Positions 10,005-19,337 are shown, numbered from the stretch's first letter. The stretch: 64,000 bases of DNA from Cytobacillus sp. FSL H8-0458 (GCF_038002165.1 NZ_JBBOBR010000001.1:2728001-2792000), one strand, 5' to 3'. Numbers and translations are program-made. Notes: a model not told the origin generated them from the letters alone.

Positions 10005-11222
10005 ATGAATTTTATTTGGGGGATATTCGGTATTATTGTCGTTTTAGGGATAGCCTTCCTTCTTTCAAGCAATAGAAGGGCGATAAGTGTAAGAACAGTA
10101 GCGGGAGGGCTTGCCATTCAGCTGATTTTCGCCTTTCTCGTTCTAAAATGGGAAGGCGGCAGAGAAGGATTGGAATGGCTCACAATGAAGGTGAACGATA
10201 TAATCAATTACGCCAATCAGGGAATAAATTTTTTATTTGGCGGCCTTTTTACAGATGAATCGGGCATTGCCTTCGTTTTCGCATTTCAGGTTTTGCCTGT
10301 TGTAATCTTTTTTTCATCACTGATTTCCGTCCTCTATTACTTAAGGATTATGCAGTTTTTCATTAAAATCCTCGGCGGGGGACTGGCTAAGCTTCTCGGG
10401 ACCAGAAAAGCGGAATCCATGTCTGCAGCAGCCAATATATTCGTGGGCCAGACTGAGGCTCCGCTTGTGATCCGCCCATTTATCGCCAATATGACCAAAT
10501 CCGAGTTATTTGCGGTCATGACCGGAGGCCTTGCTTCGGTGGCAGGATCTGTATTAATTGGGTATTCCTTATTGGGAGTGCCTCTCGAATATCTTCTGGC
10601 AGCAAGCTTTATGGCTGCACCTGCTGGGTTGGTCCTGGCCAAAGTAATGCTTCCTGAAACAGAAGATAAAGAAGAGCCTAAGGAATTTGATATGGAAGTG
10701 GATAGCGATTCTGCAAATGTTATTGATGCAGCCGCAAAAGGAGCAAGTGTCGGACTTGAGCTCGCTTTAAATATCGGCGCGATGCTGCTGGCCTTTATTG
10801 CTTTGGTTGCTTTAATTAACGGGCTTCTTGGATGGGTTGGAGGGTTATTTGGGTTAGAAGGCTTAACGCTCGAAATCATTCTTGGATATGTGTTCTCTCC
10901 GCTTGCGTTTGCTATAGGAGTTCCATGGTCAGAAGCCGTACAGGCAGGAAATTATATTGGCCAGAAGCTAATTTTGAATGAGTTTGTTGCTTACTCCGCC
11001 TTTGCGCCCGATATCCCAACTTTATCTGATAAAACGGTGGCAATTGTAAGCTTCGCCCTTTGCGGATTTGCCAATATATCTTCATTGGGCATTCTGCTGG
11101 GAGGACTTGGCGGATTGGCCCCGAACCGCAGGCAGGACATTGCACGGCTTGGCTTGAAGGCTGTTGCTGCTGGAGCCCTGGCATCTATGTTAAGTGCCGC
11201 CATAGCCGGAATGCTGTTTTAA
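10005..11222 (+). CDS. nupC: Concentrative nucleoside transporter (NupC/CNT family)
   Basis: A 405-residue cation-coupled nucleoside symporter of the CNT family. The typical signature GQTEAPLVIRPFIANMTKSE (about residues 148-167) and the second-half motif CGFANISSLGILLGGLGGLA (about 351-370) hold the nucleoside- and cation-binding residues. A short acidic loop around residue 225 separates the two halves. The start ATG follows AGAGGTG by seven bases. It is monocistronic between two hairpins. No purine riboswitch or clear operator is visible upstream. Substrate preference cannot be read from sequence. Confidence 0.92.
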   Translation: MNFIWGIFGIIVVLGIAFLLSSNRRAISVRTVAGGLAIQLIFAFLVLKWEGGREGLEWLTMKVNDIINYANQGINFLFGGLFTDESGIAFVFAFQVLPVVIFFSSLISVLYYLRIMQFFIKILGGGLAKLLGTRKAESMSAAANIFVGQTEAPLVIRPFIANMTKSELFAVMTGGLASVAGSVLIGYSLLGVPLEYLLAASFMAAPAGLVLAKVMLPETEDKEEPKEFDMEVDSDSANVIDAAAKGASVGLELALNIGAMLLAFIALVALINGLLGWVGGLFGLEGLTLEIILGYVFSPLAFAIGVPWSEAVQAGNYIGQKLILNEFVAYSAFAPDIPTLSDKTVAIVSFALCGFANISSLGILLGGLGGLAPNRRQDIARLGLKAVAAGALASMLSAAIAGMLF

Positions 11223-11238
11223 TGAACTTTGACATATG

Positions 11239-11273
11239 GAAAATCCTCCCTTAGACAGGGAGGATTTTTTTAT
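11239..11273. terminator. Bidirectional terminator between nupC and treA
   Basis: AAAATCCTCCC, loop TTAGACA, GGGAGGATTTTTTT. It serves nupC on the plus strand and overlaps the treA stop codon on the other strand. Confidence 0.9.
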
Positions 11274-12955
11274 TTCTTTAAATAATAGATAACGGATTCA
11301 TATGGCCTTAACTGGATGGTCCCCGCAGCTGAAGGTGACTGCTTGTAATTGGTCAGTAAGATTTCTTCTTTATATTCATCTGCGTGAATGTGTTCAGGAA
11401 GAGTAAATGATGTTTCTTTTCCATAAAAATTATTTACGACCAAAAGCTTTTCATTATCACCATTTCGAACATAAGCAAATACATCATGATGGTCTTCAGA
11501 AATAAGTTCATAGTCACCATATGTGATAATATCGTATTGCTTTCGAAGCTGGATCAGCTTTTTATAATGATAAAAAATAGAATTCTCGTCTTTCAATGCG
11601 TTTTCGGCGTTGATTTCCCTGTAATTGGATGCAACATGAATCCATGGCGTTCCATCGGAGAATCCGGCATTTTCAGCACTATTCCACTGCACCGGCGTCC
11701 GGGAATTATCGCGCGATTTGCTTTTGAGAATGTTGATGATTTCTTCTTCTGCCATTCCCTTTTCCTTAAGGATAGAATAAACATTCAGTGATTCTACATC
11801 TCTGTAGTCTTCAATGCTCTCAAAGCCGGGGTTCGTCATGCCAAACTCTTCACCCTGATAAATATATGGAGTCCCCTGCATCATATGAATGACTGTCGCC
11901 AGCATTTTAGCAGATTCACGATGATAGTGTTTGTCATCTCCATATCTTGATACAACCCGGGGCTGGTCATGGTTGCACCAGAATAAAGCATTCCAGCCTC
12001 CCCCATTGTGCATTTCAGTTTGCCATTTCGATAAAATCTGCTTTAATGCACTAAAATCAAATTCAGCCAGTGCCCATTTCTCCCCATTTGGGTAGTCCAC
12101 TTTTAAATGATGAAAGTTGAAAGTCATGCTTAATTCTTCCCGCTTGGGGTTGGAAAATTTGATACAATGATCAATTGTAGTGGATGACATTTCCCCAACT
12201 GTCATACTATCGTATTTTGAGAATACTTTATCATTCATTTCATGCATAAATTCGTGTACACGAGGGCCGTCGGTATAGAATTTTCTGCCGTCGCCCGGAG
12301 GTACAGAGCCGTCATCATCCGGAAAATCCTGATCTTTGGAAATCAGATTGATTACATCCAGTCTAAAGCCATCTACACCTTTTTTAAACCAGAATTCCAT
12401 CATGTCATACACTTTGCGGCGAAGGTCTTCATTTTCCCAATTTAGATCTGCCTGTGTAACATCAAAAAGATGAAGATAATATTGGCCGGTTTCTTCATCA
12501 TATTGCCATGCATTTCCGCCGAATTTGGATTCCCAGTTTGTCGGTTCGCTTCCATCTTCCTTAGGATCTTTCCAGATATAAAAATCGCGGTATGGATTGT
12601 CTTTTGATTTTTTTGCTTCCTGGAACCATTGATGTTCAGTGGAAGTATGGTTAACAACAATATCCATAATGATTTTTATATCCCGATTATGGGCTTCTTC
12701 AAGGAGCTTATCAAAATCTGCCATTGTTCCATATTCTTCATGGATGCTGAAATAATCGCTAATGTCATATCCGTTATCACGCTGTGGAGATTTATAAATG
12801 GGTGTCAGCCAGACGACGTCCACACCTAATTCTTTTAAGTAATCAAGCTTGGCAATAATTCCAGGAATGTCTCCCACTCCATTTCCTGTCGTGTCGTTAA
12901 AGCTTTTCGGATAAATTTGATATACTACTGCTTTTTTCCACCACGGTTGTTTCAT
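11270..12955 (-). CDS. treA: Alpha,alpha-phosphotrehalase (trehalose-6-phosphate hydrolase)
   Basis: A cytoplasmic GH13 enzyme of 561 residues that splits trehalose-6-phosphate, the product of the PTS permease, into glucose and glucose-6-phosphate. Catalytic residues are Asp200 in GFRLDVIN, Glu255 in VGEM and Asp330 in NHDQPR. The segment LFDVTQADLNWENE (about 163-176) is typical of TreA/TreC and differs from the LFSKKQPDLNWENP of the upstream isomaltase. It is the last gene of the treP-malL-treA operon. B. subtilis treR normally follows treA; here the convergent nupC follows instead. Confidence 0.9.
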   Translation of the reverse strand: MKQPWWKKAVVYQIYPKSFNDTTGNGVGDIPGIIAKLDYLKELGVDVVWLTPIYKSPQRDNGYDISDYFSIHEEYGTMADFDKLLEEAHNRDIKIIMDIVVNHTSTEHQWFQEAKKSKDNPYRDFYIWKDPKEDGSEPTNWESKFGGNAWQYDEETGQYYLHLFDVTQADLNWENEDLRRKVYDMMEFWFKKGVDGFRLDVINLISKDQDFPDDDGSVPPGDGRKFYTDGPRVHEFMHEMNDKVFSKYDSMTVGEMSSTTIDHCIKFSNPKREELSMTFNFHHLKVDYPNGEKWALAEFDFSALKQILSKWQTEMHNGGGWNALFWCNHDQPRVVSRYGDDKHYHRESAKMLATVIHMMQGTPYIYQGEEFGMTNPGFESIEDYRDVESLNVYSILKEKGMAEEEIINILKSKSRDNSRTPVQWNSAENAGFSDGTPWIHVASNYREINAENALKDENSIFYHYKKLIQLRKQYDIITYGDYELISEDHHDVFAYVRNGDNEKLLVVNNFYGKETSFTLPEHIHADEYKEEILLTNYKQSPSAAGTIQLRPYESVIYYLKK

Positions 12956-13006
12956 TTAGAATCACCCTGTTTTAGTTTTTTTGAGATTATGCCTTTCTTT
13001 TAGCTG

Positions 13007-14677
13007 TTAAAAGAGAAGCACCTGAGTTTCATATGGACGAAGTTTAATTGTTCTGCTGATTTGTATATCACTATAATTCCCAATCAGCGGTTCGAATTTT
13101 TTCTCCTGGATGTCTGCAGGGAGTTCTGCTTCAGTGTTTCCGCCATAGAAGTTGCACATGACAAGAAGAATCTGATTGTCCAGTGTTCTTGTATAGGCGT
13201 AGACTTCGGGATGGTGATCAAGTATAAGGTTATACTTTCCATAAATAATAATTTCATTTTTCTTCCTGAGTTCAATAAGCTTTTTATAATAATGAAAAAC
13301 AGAGTCAGGGTTTTTCATGGCCTTTTCGACATTAATGTCTTTATAGTTAGGATTTACTTTTATCCATGGGGTCCCTTTCGTAAATCCTCCGTGTCTGGAG
13401 GAATCCCATTGCATTGGTGTCCTTGCATTGTCACGCCCTTTTGCAAAGATGGCCTCCAGTGCCTTTTCCTCTGTCCAGCCATCGTTAAGAGCTTCTTTAT
13501 AAAAGTTAAGTGTTTCTATATCTCTGTATTCATCAATGCTTGAGTAACGGACATTTGTCATTCCAATTTCTTCGCCCTGATAAATATATGGAGTTCCCTT
13601 CATCATATGCAGCAATGTTGCCAGCATCTTTGCTGACTTATCGCAATACTCTCCATCATTCCCGAATCTTGAAACAGAGCGCGGCTGATCATGATTATTG
13701 AAGTAAAGACTGTTCCAGCCAACCTCATCCAGTTCATTTTGCCATTTTGTCAGATTTGTTTTTAAGTCAAATAGATCGAGGGGTTTAAGATCCCATTTGC
13801 CATTTGGCCCGTTATCCAGGCTAACATGTTCAAACTGGAAGACCATATTCAGCTCATTGCGTGATTCTCCTGTATACTGCCTGGCCCACTCAGGATTAAC
13901 ACCAGGCATTTCACCGACAGTCATAACATCATACTTCGAAATTGCCTTTTCATTCATCTCCTGCAGGTATTCATGAATTTTTGGGCCGTTTCGATAATAC
14001 TTGCTTCCAGAAGCATATTTCTTCCCGGGCTTTGGTTCACCATCAGGAAGTCCCTCCACTTTGGATATAAAGTTGACCACATCCATTCTGAATCCATCAA
14101 TCCCTTTTTCAAGCCACCAGGTCATCATGTCGTATATTTCTGTTCTCAGTTTCGGATTCTCCCAGTTTAGATCAGGCTGTTTTTTTGAAAACAGATGCAA
14201 ATAATATTCTCCTGTACTTTCGTCAAGCTCCCAGGCAGATCCGCCGAAATTGCTGCCCCAGTTATTCGGCTCTTTTCCATTCTTTCCTTCACGCCATATA
14301 TAGTAATCCCTGTATGGATTATCTTTCGATTTCCTTGCTTCTGAAAACCAGATATGCTCGTCTGAACTATGGTTCACCACCAGGTCCATAATGAGTTTGA
14401 TGCCTCTTTTATGCAGCTCCCCAAGAAGCTGTTCCCAATCCTTCATTGTTCCAAACTCACGCATAATATCCTGATAATCACTGATATCATAGCCATTATC
14501 ATCATTTGGTGATTTATAAACTGGAGAAAGCCAGACCACATCTATTCCAAGCTCTTTCAAGTAATCAAGCCTTGAGATAATTCCCTGTAAATCTCCTATT
14601 CCATCTCCATTGCTGTCCATGAAGCTCCGAGGGTAGATCTGGTAAACCACACTTTCTTTCCACCATTGCTTCTTCAT
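13007..14677 (-). CDS. malL: Oligo-1,6-glucosidase (isomaltase), GH13
   Basis: An exo-acting cytoplasmic glucosidase of about 556 residues. Catalytic residues, counted from the second ATG, are Asp199 (GFRMDVVNF), Glu256 (VGEMPG) and Asp330 (NHDQPRSVSRFG). The Val after the nucleophile Asp is the residue that favours alpha-1,6 bonds in this GH13 group. The second ATG (14677) lies seven bases from GGAGG and fits better than the ATG at 14680. It lies between the trehalose permease and treA genes, so the operon likely handles isomaltose-type sugars as well. A paralogue of treA, probably by old duplication. Confidence 0.88.
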   Translation of the reverse strand: MKKQWWKESVVYQIYPRSFMDSNGDGIGDLQGIISRLDYLKELGIDVVWLSPVYKSPNDDNGYDISDYQDIMREFGTMKDWEQLLGELHKRGIKLIMDLVVNHSSDEHIWFSEARKSKDNPYRDYYIWREGKNGKEPNNWGSNFGGSAWELDESTGEYYLHLFSKKQPDLNWENPKLRTEIYDMMTWWLEKGIDGFRMDVVNFISKVEGLPDGEPKPGKKYASGSKYYRNGPKIHEYLQEMNEKAISKYDVMTVGEMPGVNPEWARQYTGESRNELNMVFQFEHVSLDNGPNGKWDLKPLDLFDLKTNLTKWQNELDEVGWNSLYFNNHDQPRSVSRFGNDGEYCDKSAKMLATLLHMMKGTPYIYQGEEIGMTNVRYSSIDEYRDIETLNFYKEALNDGWTEEKALEAIFAKGRDNARTPMQWDSSRHGGFTKGTPWIKVNPNYKDINVEKAMKNPDSVFHYYKKLIELRKKNEIIIYGKYNLILDHHPEVYAYTRTLDNQILLVMCNFYGGNTEAELPADIQEKKFEPLIGNYSDIQISRTIKLRPYETQVLLF

Positions 14678-14715
14678 CATCCGACCTCCGGTATAATTAA
14701 ATTTTGAGCAAGCCT

Positions 14716-14756
14716 AAAAATGGCGATACCATGGAATCATAGAATCCCATGGCATC
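14716..14756 (-). terminator. Stem-loop between treP and malL
   Basis: On the minus strand GATGCCATGG, a 12-base loop, CCATGGTATC, then GCCATTTTTAGG. It may be a leaky terminator or a 3' protecting hairpin that sets treP above the hydrolase genes. The T-run is short and displaced. Confidence 0.5.
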
Positions 14757-14767
14757 AATCATTTTAT

Positions 14768-16171
14768 TTAAGCTTTTTTAAATTTCGAGAAAGCTAAAGT
14801 TAATAAAAAAGGCACAACTAGTGCGATTCCCATTCCGATAAAGAAAGCACCCCAGTTTTCCGCAAAGATGGAGAAAAATGCCGGCAAGCCTCCTACACCT
14901 ATCGACGGTGCCTTAACTCCATTAATAGTGATGAATATGCCTGCAACAGCTGATCCAATAATTGCTGCAAAGAACGGGTATTTAAAGCGAAGATTAACAC
15001 CAAACATCGCCGGCTCCGTTACGCCCAGCCAAGCTGAAATTGAAGAAGTGAGCGCAAGCCCTTTCAGCTTTTCGTTCCCTTTGCTTAACAGCATCATGGC
15101 AAAAGCGGCTGAACCCTGTGCAATATTGGACAATGCCACCATCGGCCATAAAAACGTGCCGCCAATGCTGCCGATTAGCTGCAGATCAACTGCCAGGAAT
15201 GTATGATGCATGCCAGTGATAACTAAAGGTGCATATAATCCTCCGTATATCAAGCCTCCAAGGGCTGGAACAGCATCAAAGATTCCGACAACCCCATTTG
15301 TAATCCAGCTGCCGATCGTGAATGTAATGGGTCCAATGGCAATAAAAGAAAGAAATCCAGTAACTAGTAAAGCGATTGGCGCGACAGTCAGAAGCTGAAA
15401 AGCATCAGGAATTCTTTTTCGAAGAAATACTTCTATCTTAGCCAAAACATATGAAGCAAATAATACAGGCAATACCTGGCCCTGGTAACCTACCTTTTCA
15501 ATTTCAAGACCAAATAAATTCCACTTCGGAACTTCCTCTGCTGCACCATAGCCCCATGCATTTAAAAGATCCGGGTGCACCAGCATCAAACCAAGCACCA
15601 TACCAAGAAGCGGACTGCCGCCAAACCGGTTTACAGCACTCCATCCAATCAGGCCTGGAAGGAATACGAAAGCAGTATTGGCAATCAGATTAATGATGCT
15701 CGCCAGATCAGCCCAGTTTGTATAAACTTCAACAAACGACTTATCATCGAAGAAAATATCCGGTGCTGTCATAATGTTGTTGATTCCCATCAGCAAACCA
15801 GCTGTTACGATAGCCGGGAGGATTGGAATAAAAATATCCGCCAGTGTTTTAATTCCGCGCTGTAGGGGATTTAAGTTTTCGGCAGCTGCACTTTTGGTCT
15901 CTTCTTTTGACGATTCGCCAATTCCGGTTGCATCTGTCATTTCTTTATATACTTTATCAACGAGGCCTTGTCCGATCACAACCTGGAATTGTCCATTGGT
16001 GGAAAATGAACCTTTTACAATATCAATATCTTCGAGCTTTTCTTTGTTGACTTTTCCTTCATCTTTTAACGCAAAACGCAGCCGTGTAACACAATGAGTG
16101 GCCGCAGCGATATTATCACTGCCCCCGACAGCTTCTACGATTTGCTCTGCTGACTCTTTATTTGTAGCCAT
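14768..16171 (-). CDS. treP: PTS trehalose-specific EIIBC permease
   Basis: Imports and phosphorylates trehalose at the membrane, giving trehalose-6-phosphate. The start is ATG at 16171 (467 residues), preceded by AGGAGGAGAGG; the frame extends ten codons further without a better site. The EIIB domain has the phosphorylated Cys27 in ATHCVTRLRF. A linker rich in Ser/Glu/Ala leads to EIIC with about ten helices, including GLYAPLVITGMHHTF and a C-terminal membrane block. No EIIA domain is present, so phosphate must come from an EIIA encoded elsewhere. First gene of the tre operon, behind the regulated promoter at 16280-16338. Confidence 0.92.
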   Translation of the reverse strand: MATNKESAEQIVEAVGGSDNIAAATHCVTRLRFALKDEGKVNKEKLEDIDIVKGSFSTNGQFQVVIGQGLVDKVYKEMTDATGIGESSKEETKSAAAENLNPLQRGIKTLADIFIPILPAIVTAGLLMGINNIMTAPDIFFDDKSFVEVYTNWADLASIINLIANTAFVFLPGLIGWSAVNRFGGSPLLGMVLGLMLVHPDLLNAWGYGAAEEVPKWNLFGLEIEKVGYQGQVLPVLFASYVLAKIEVFLRKRIPDAFQLLTVAPIALLVTGFLSFIAIGPITFTIGSWITNGVVGIFDAVPALGGLIYGGLYAPLVITGMHHTFLAVDLQLIGSIGGTFLWPMVALSNIAQGSAAFAMMLLSKGNEKLKGLALTSSISAWLGVTEPAMFGVNLRFKYPFFAAIIGSAVAGIFITINGVKAPSIGVGGLPAFFSIFAENWGAFFIGMGIALVVPFLLTLAFSKFKKA

Positions 16172-16279
16172 TCTTCCCTCTCCTCCTGTTACCGTTTTCA
16201 TATTAAAGAAAGAAACAGTTATAAGGTCCTTATTTATCGTTCTCGATTTTTATAAATCTATCCATTATACAAGAACCAA

Positions 16280-16293
16280 CTTGTATATACATG
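16280..16293. promoter_or_regulatory. TreR-type operator, downstream copy
   Basis: CTTGTATATACATG differs at one base from the palindromic tre operator CTTGTATATACAAG of B. subtilis. It lies inside the transcribed leader. Confidence 0.75.
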
Positions 16294-16296
16294 AAC

Positions 16297-16310
16297 TGTT
16301 TACGCTTTCA
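16297..16310 (-). promoter_or_regulatory. cre (CcpA site) of the tre operon
   Basis: The minus strand reads TGAAAGCGTAAACA, a very good fit to the catabolite-responsive element consensus. It lies just after the -10, where CcpA binding represses. Confidence 0.85.
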
Positions 16311-16338
16311 TTCTATCTTGTATATACATGTTAGTCAA
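16310..16338 (-). promoter_or_regulatory. tre operon promoter with upstream TreR-type operator
   Basis: TTGACT (16333-16338) and TAGAAT (16310-16315) are 17 bases apart. A second CTTGTATATACATG (16317-16330) fills the spacer, so a bound TreR would exclude RNA polymerase. The two operators are 37 bp apart, centre to centre. Confidence 0.85.
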
Positions 16339-16395
16339 CCATTTTTTCTTTCCCCTCTCTTCTATACCCATTCCATCGCTTCGGAAGCCAGAAAA

Positions 16396-16437
16396 CAAAA
16401 AAACCGGCTTCGAGACTAATTTGTCTTCAAAGCCGGT
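16396..16437 (-). terminator. Terminator of tatA
   Basis: On the minus strand ACCGGCTTTGAAGAC, a six-base loop, GTCTCGAAGCCGGT and a run of seven T. One of the strongest hairpins in the window. Confidence 0.92.
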
Positions 16438-16456
16438 CCTAAACCAATCGAATAGG

Positions 16457-16630
16457 TTATTTCCTTTTATCATCGTCATCATCTTTTGTGAGTTCACGGG
16501 TAGATTTCTTAAATTCTTTTAAGGTCTCCCCGAACGCTTTCCCTATTTCAGGAAGTTTCTTAGGGCCAAAAATAATCAGAGCCAGAACCAGGATGAGAAT
16601 TAAACCTGGAATACCGATGTTTGATAACAT
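16457..16630 (-). CDS. tatA: Sec-independent translocase protein TatA
   Basis: A 57-residue pore-forming subunit of the twin-arginine pathway. It has one transmembrane helix ([16 protein letters not shown]), the [14 protein letters not shown] hinge and amphipathic helix diagnostic of TatA, and an acidic-basic tail (DDDDDKRK). ATG at 16630 follows AAGGAG by eight bases and is preferred to the GTG three codons upstream, which overlaps that site. No tatC is adjacent, so its partner lies elsewhere in the genome. Confidence 0.93.
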   Translation of the reverse strand: MLSNIGIPGLILILVLALIIFGPKKLPEIGKAFGETLKEFKKSTRELTKDDDDDKRK

Positions 16631-16753
16631 GCTGAACACTCCTTATATATCATATCGCTTGAGGCAGTAGTAATCATGTTCATTGTCCATTATAGTGGAT
16701 TGATTAAAAAAATCATAGCATGAGAGCTATTTTCATGAATTCGCGTTTTTCGA

Positions 16754-17467
16754 CTATTTAAAGGCTCTATCAAGTTCATCCAGCACTTCACCAATTTTGC
16801 GTTCATGGATCACTTCATCAGCATAAATGTCGAAATCCGTAGGTTCCATATTAATAATCACTAGTTTTGCTCCGTTTTGTTTGGCTATCAGCGGAAACTG
16901 ATTTGCAGGTGTTACAGTCAAGGATGATCCCAGAACAATAAAAAGTTCTGCCTTTTCTGTTTCATCTGCTGCGAAATCCAAAGCCTCCTCAGGAAGCATT
17001 TCCCCAAACAGAACTACTGAAGGACGGAGCACACCCCCGCAATTACATTGGAATTGTCCATGTAAATACCCCTCGCTCGGGAACTCTTTTTTACATTTCT
17101 GGCAATGGAGTGTCTGCAAATTCCCATGGAGCTCTGATATTTTTTTACTTCCCGCCAGTCCATGAAATCCATCCACATTCTGGGTGATAATGCTCTTAAT
17201 AATATCTCTCTTTTCCCAATCTGCAAGTATATAGTGCCCTTGATGGGGAGTGCACTCCTTAAGCCCGATTACCCTGTGCCGATAAAATTCTATAAACTCG
17301 TTCACATTTTCATTTAACGCGTCTGTACTGGCTATTTTTCCGGGATCTTTCCCATTCCATAATCCATTATTGGCAGACCTGAAATCAGGCAGTCTGCTTT
17401 CCGTCGACATTCCTGCTCCAGTTAATATTACTGTATAATTAGATTCCTTCAGCCATTTCTCAAGCAT
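16754..17467 (-). CDS. NAD-dependent protein deacylase, sirtuin (SIR2) family
   Basis: A 237-residue cytoplasmic sirtuin that removes acyl groups from lysines using NAD. NAD-binding sequences are GAGMSTESRLPDFRS and TQNVDGFH. The catalytic His is in ELHGNL. Zinc ligands are CQKC and CNC about 20 residues apart, the second pair being C-x-C rather than C-x-x-C. ATG at 17467 is nine bases from GGGGAG; a GTG ten codons upstream has no ribosome site. It is divergent from ykvA. B. subtilis SrtN is the nearest functional comparison. Confidence 0.93.
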   Translation of the reverse strand: MLEKWLKESNYTVILTGAGMSTESRLPDFRSANNGLWNGKDPGKIASTDALNENVNEFIEFYRHRVIGLKECTPHQGHYILADWEKRDIIKSIITQNVDGFHGLAGSKKISELHGNLQTLHCQKCKKEFPSEGYLHGQFQCNCGGVLRPSVVLFGEMLPEEALDFAADETEKAELFIVLGSSLTVTPANQFPLIAKQNGAKLVIINMEPTDFDIYADEVIHERKIGEVLDELDRAFK

Positions 17468-17614
17468 AGATATCAGCTCCCCATTAGGTTTTGTCACAGG
17501 TTAAATTTGATTTCCATTTATTTCTCCTACTCAAATGTTTATGTCATGTCAGGTATGCGGTAAATACTAGATTATAACTGTTTATGCGAATTATCAAATA
17601 TAGGAGTGATAGCT

Positions 17615-18028
17615 ATGCCTGAAATAGAAACGAAAGATTATAAGGACGGCTATAAAAAATTTTCTTCCAGGGCCAAACGTTATGCTGAGGACCCTGAAAA
17701 AACAAAAGGACTGCTAAAAAAGGCTACACTTAAAGCAGATAAAAACAAATCTTCATTAAGTGATATATGGGAAAAGTTTCAGCTTCTAATCGATTTAGTT
17801 AAGGCATGGTCTAAAGGCGATTACCGGCATATTTCAAAAAAGTCGATTATCTTTATTATTGCTACCATACTATACTTTGTTTCCCCTATAGATCTTGTTC
17901 CTGACTTTTTAATAGGAATGGGAATCTTAGATGATGCAGCAGTCCTTGGTTTTGCCGTCAGCCAAATTACAGGTGAACTTGAAAAATTCAAAATCTGGAA
18001 AGAGAGCAGGACCATTGAGATGAAATAA
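17615..18028 (+). CDS. ykvA: YkvA-like DUF1232 membrane protein
   Basis: A 137-residue protein of the DUF1232 family. The diagnostic block is ILYFVSPIDLVPDFLIGMG, followed by GILDDAAVLGFAVSQI. A charged helical region of about 70 residues precedes the single hydrophobic hairpin. ATG at 17615 lies eight bases after AGGAG. The molecular role of the family is unknown. It ends just before the TPP riboswitch of the next operon. Confidence 0.88.
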   Translation: MPEIETKDYKDGYKKFSSRAKRYAEDPEKTKGLLKKATLKADKNKSSLSDIWEKFQLLIDLVKAWSKGDYRHISKKSIIFIIATILYFVSPIDLVPDFLIGMGILDDAAVLGFAVSQITGELEKFKIWKESRTIEMK

Positions 18029-18109
18029 ATATTTTCTGTCCATTTTGATATTATTTGCTATAATAATGATGGAAAGTATTTATGCCTTCAAAATTAAATA
18101 GCAAGAAAT

Positions 18110-18260
18110 GTAGGGGAACCGGTATGCCGGTTGAGACTTCATCATTAAGATGCTGACCCTTTGAACCTGATCTGGCTCATACCAGCGTAGGGAACATATT
18201 CTTAAACATACTAAATGTTTTTATATGCGCCCTGGTTTATACCGGGGCGTTTTTATTTTT
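18110..18260 (+). promoter_or_regulatory. TPP (THI-box) riboswitch with terminator
   Basis: The aptamer (18110-18196) has TAGGGGAACC, GGTTGAGACTTC, the conserved GACCCTTTGAACCTGATCTGG region at 18155-18175 and ATACCAGCGTAGGGAAC. The downstream hairpin CGCCCTGGT, loop TTAT, ACCGGGGCG and TTTTTATTTTT (18227-18260) is an intrinsic terminator. With thiamine pyrophosphate bound, transcription should stop before thiY. A TATAAT at 18059-18064 may be the -10; no strong -35 is seen. Confidence 0.95.
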
Positions 18261-18318
18261 TAAGGGCAGACTATCATTAACTTTCCTTATTACATAAAGG
18301 TTTTTAGGAGGATTACTT

Positions 18319-19323
18319 ATGAAAAAGTGGATTGCAGCTATCTGTTCACTGCTGCTTCTTTCAGGCTGTGCCGGTAATGGAACGGATAATCAGACTGGAA
18401 GCAAAGATGCAGACAGCAAACAAGATTTGAAAAAAGTTACTGTTGTATTGGATTGGACACCCAATACCAACCATACCGGCTTGTATGCCGCAAAGGACAA
18501 AGGATATTTTAAAGAAGAAGGACTCGATGTCGAAATTATAATGCCAGGTGAAGCAGGTTCAGATCAATTGACTGCATCAGGCAAGGCTGATTTCGGTGTC
18601 AGCTATCAGGAAAGCATCACGGAAGCACGTGTACAGGGCGTTCCCCTTGTTTCTATAGCAGCTGTAATACAGCATAATACTTCCGGTTTTGCATCACCTG
18701 CTGAAAAAAATATTAAATCGCCGAAAGACTTTGAAGGAAAAACTTATGGCGGCTGGGGAGCTCCTGTAGAAAAATCGGTAATAGACTCCCTAATGAAAAA
18801 GGAAAACGCCGATGTTGATAAGGTCTCAATCGTTAACATGGGGAATGCTGACTTTTTTACAGCTGTTAAAAGAGATATAGACTTCGCATGGATTTATTAC
18901 GGATGGACAGGTGTAGAAGCAGAACTTCGGGGGGAAAAGATTAATATGGTCTATCTTACTGACTACTCAGAAAAACTGGATTACTACACGCCCGTTCTCG
19001 CGACCAGCGAAAAAATGATTGCAGATGATCCGGATACTGTCAAAGCATTTGTAAAAGCAGCAGCCAAAGGGTATGAATTTGCAATCGAGCAGCCTGGCGA
19101 AGCAGCAGATATTTTGTTAAAGAATGCTCCGGACCTGGACAGCGAATTGGTCAAAAAGAGCCAGGAATGGCTATCACCCCGCTATCAGGATGATGCTTCA
19201 AAATGGGGTGAACAAAAGCTTGAGGTCTGGGAAAACTATGCAGACTGGATGCATGAAAATGGTCTTTTAGATAAAGAATTAGATGCCGGCAAAGCATTTA
19301 CAAATGACTTCCTGCCGGAATAA
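18319..19323 (+). CDS. thiY: Thiamine-precursor ABC transporter, substrate-binding lipoprotein
   Basis: A 334-residue NMT1/THI5-like binding protein for a pyrimidine precursor of thiamine (HMP or formylaminopyrimidine). The N-terminus is a lipoprotein signal with lipobox LSGC (Cys20). The mature protein opens VVLDWTPNTNHTGLYAAKDKG, the family signature, and has EAGSDQLTASGKADFG further on. It is the first gene of a five-gene operon under TPP control. Precise ligand specificity is inferred from family and regulation. Confidence 0.92.
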   Translation: MKKWIAAICSLLLLSGCAGNGTDNQTGSKDADSKQDLKKVTVVLDWTPNTNHTGLYAAKDKGYFKEEGLDVEIIMPGEAGSDQLTASGKADFGVSYQESITEARVQGVPLVSIAAVIQHNTSGFASPAEKNIKSPKDFEGKTYGGWGAPVEKSVIDSLMKKENADVDKVSIVNMGNADFFTAVKRDIDFAWIYYGWTGVEAELRGEKINMVYLTDYSEKLDYYTPVLATSEKMIADDPDTVKAFVKAAAKGYEFAIEQPGEAADILLKNAPDLDSELVKKSQEWLSPRYQDDASKWGEQKLEVWENYADWMHENGLLDKELDAGKAFTNDFLPE

Positions 19324-19337
19324 GGAGAGTTTATTAA

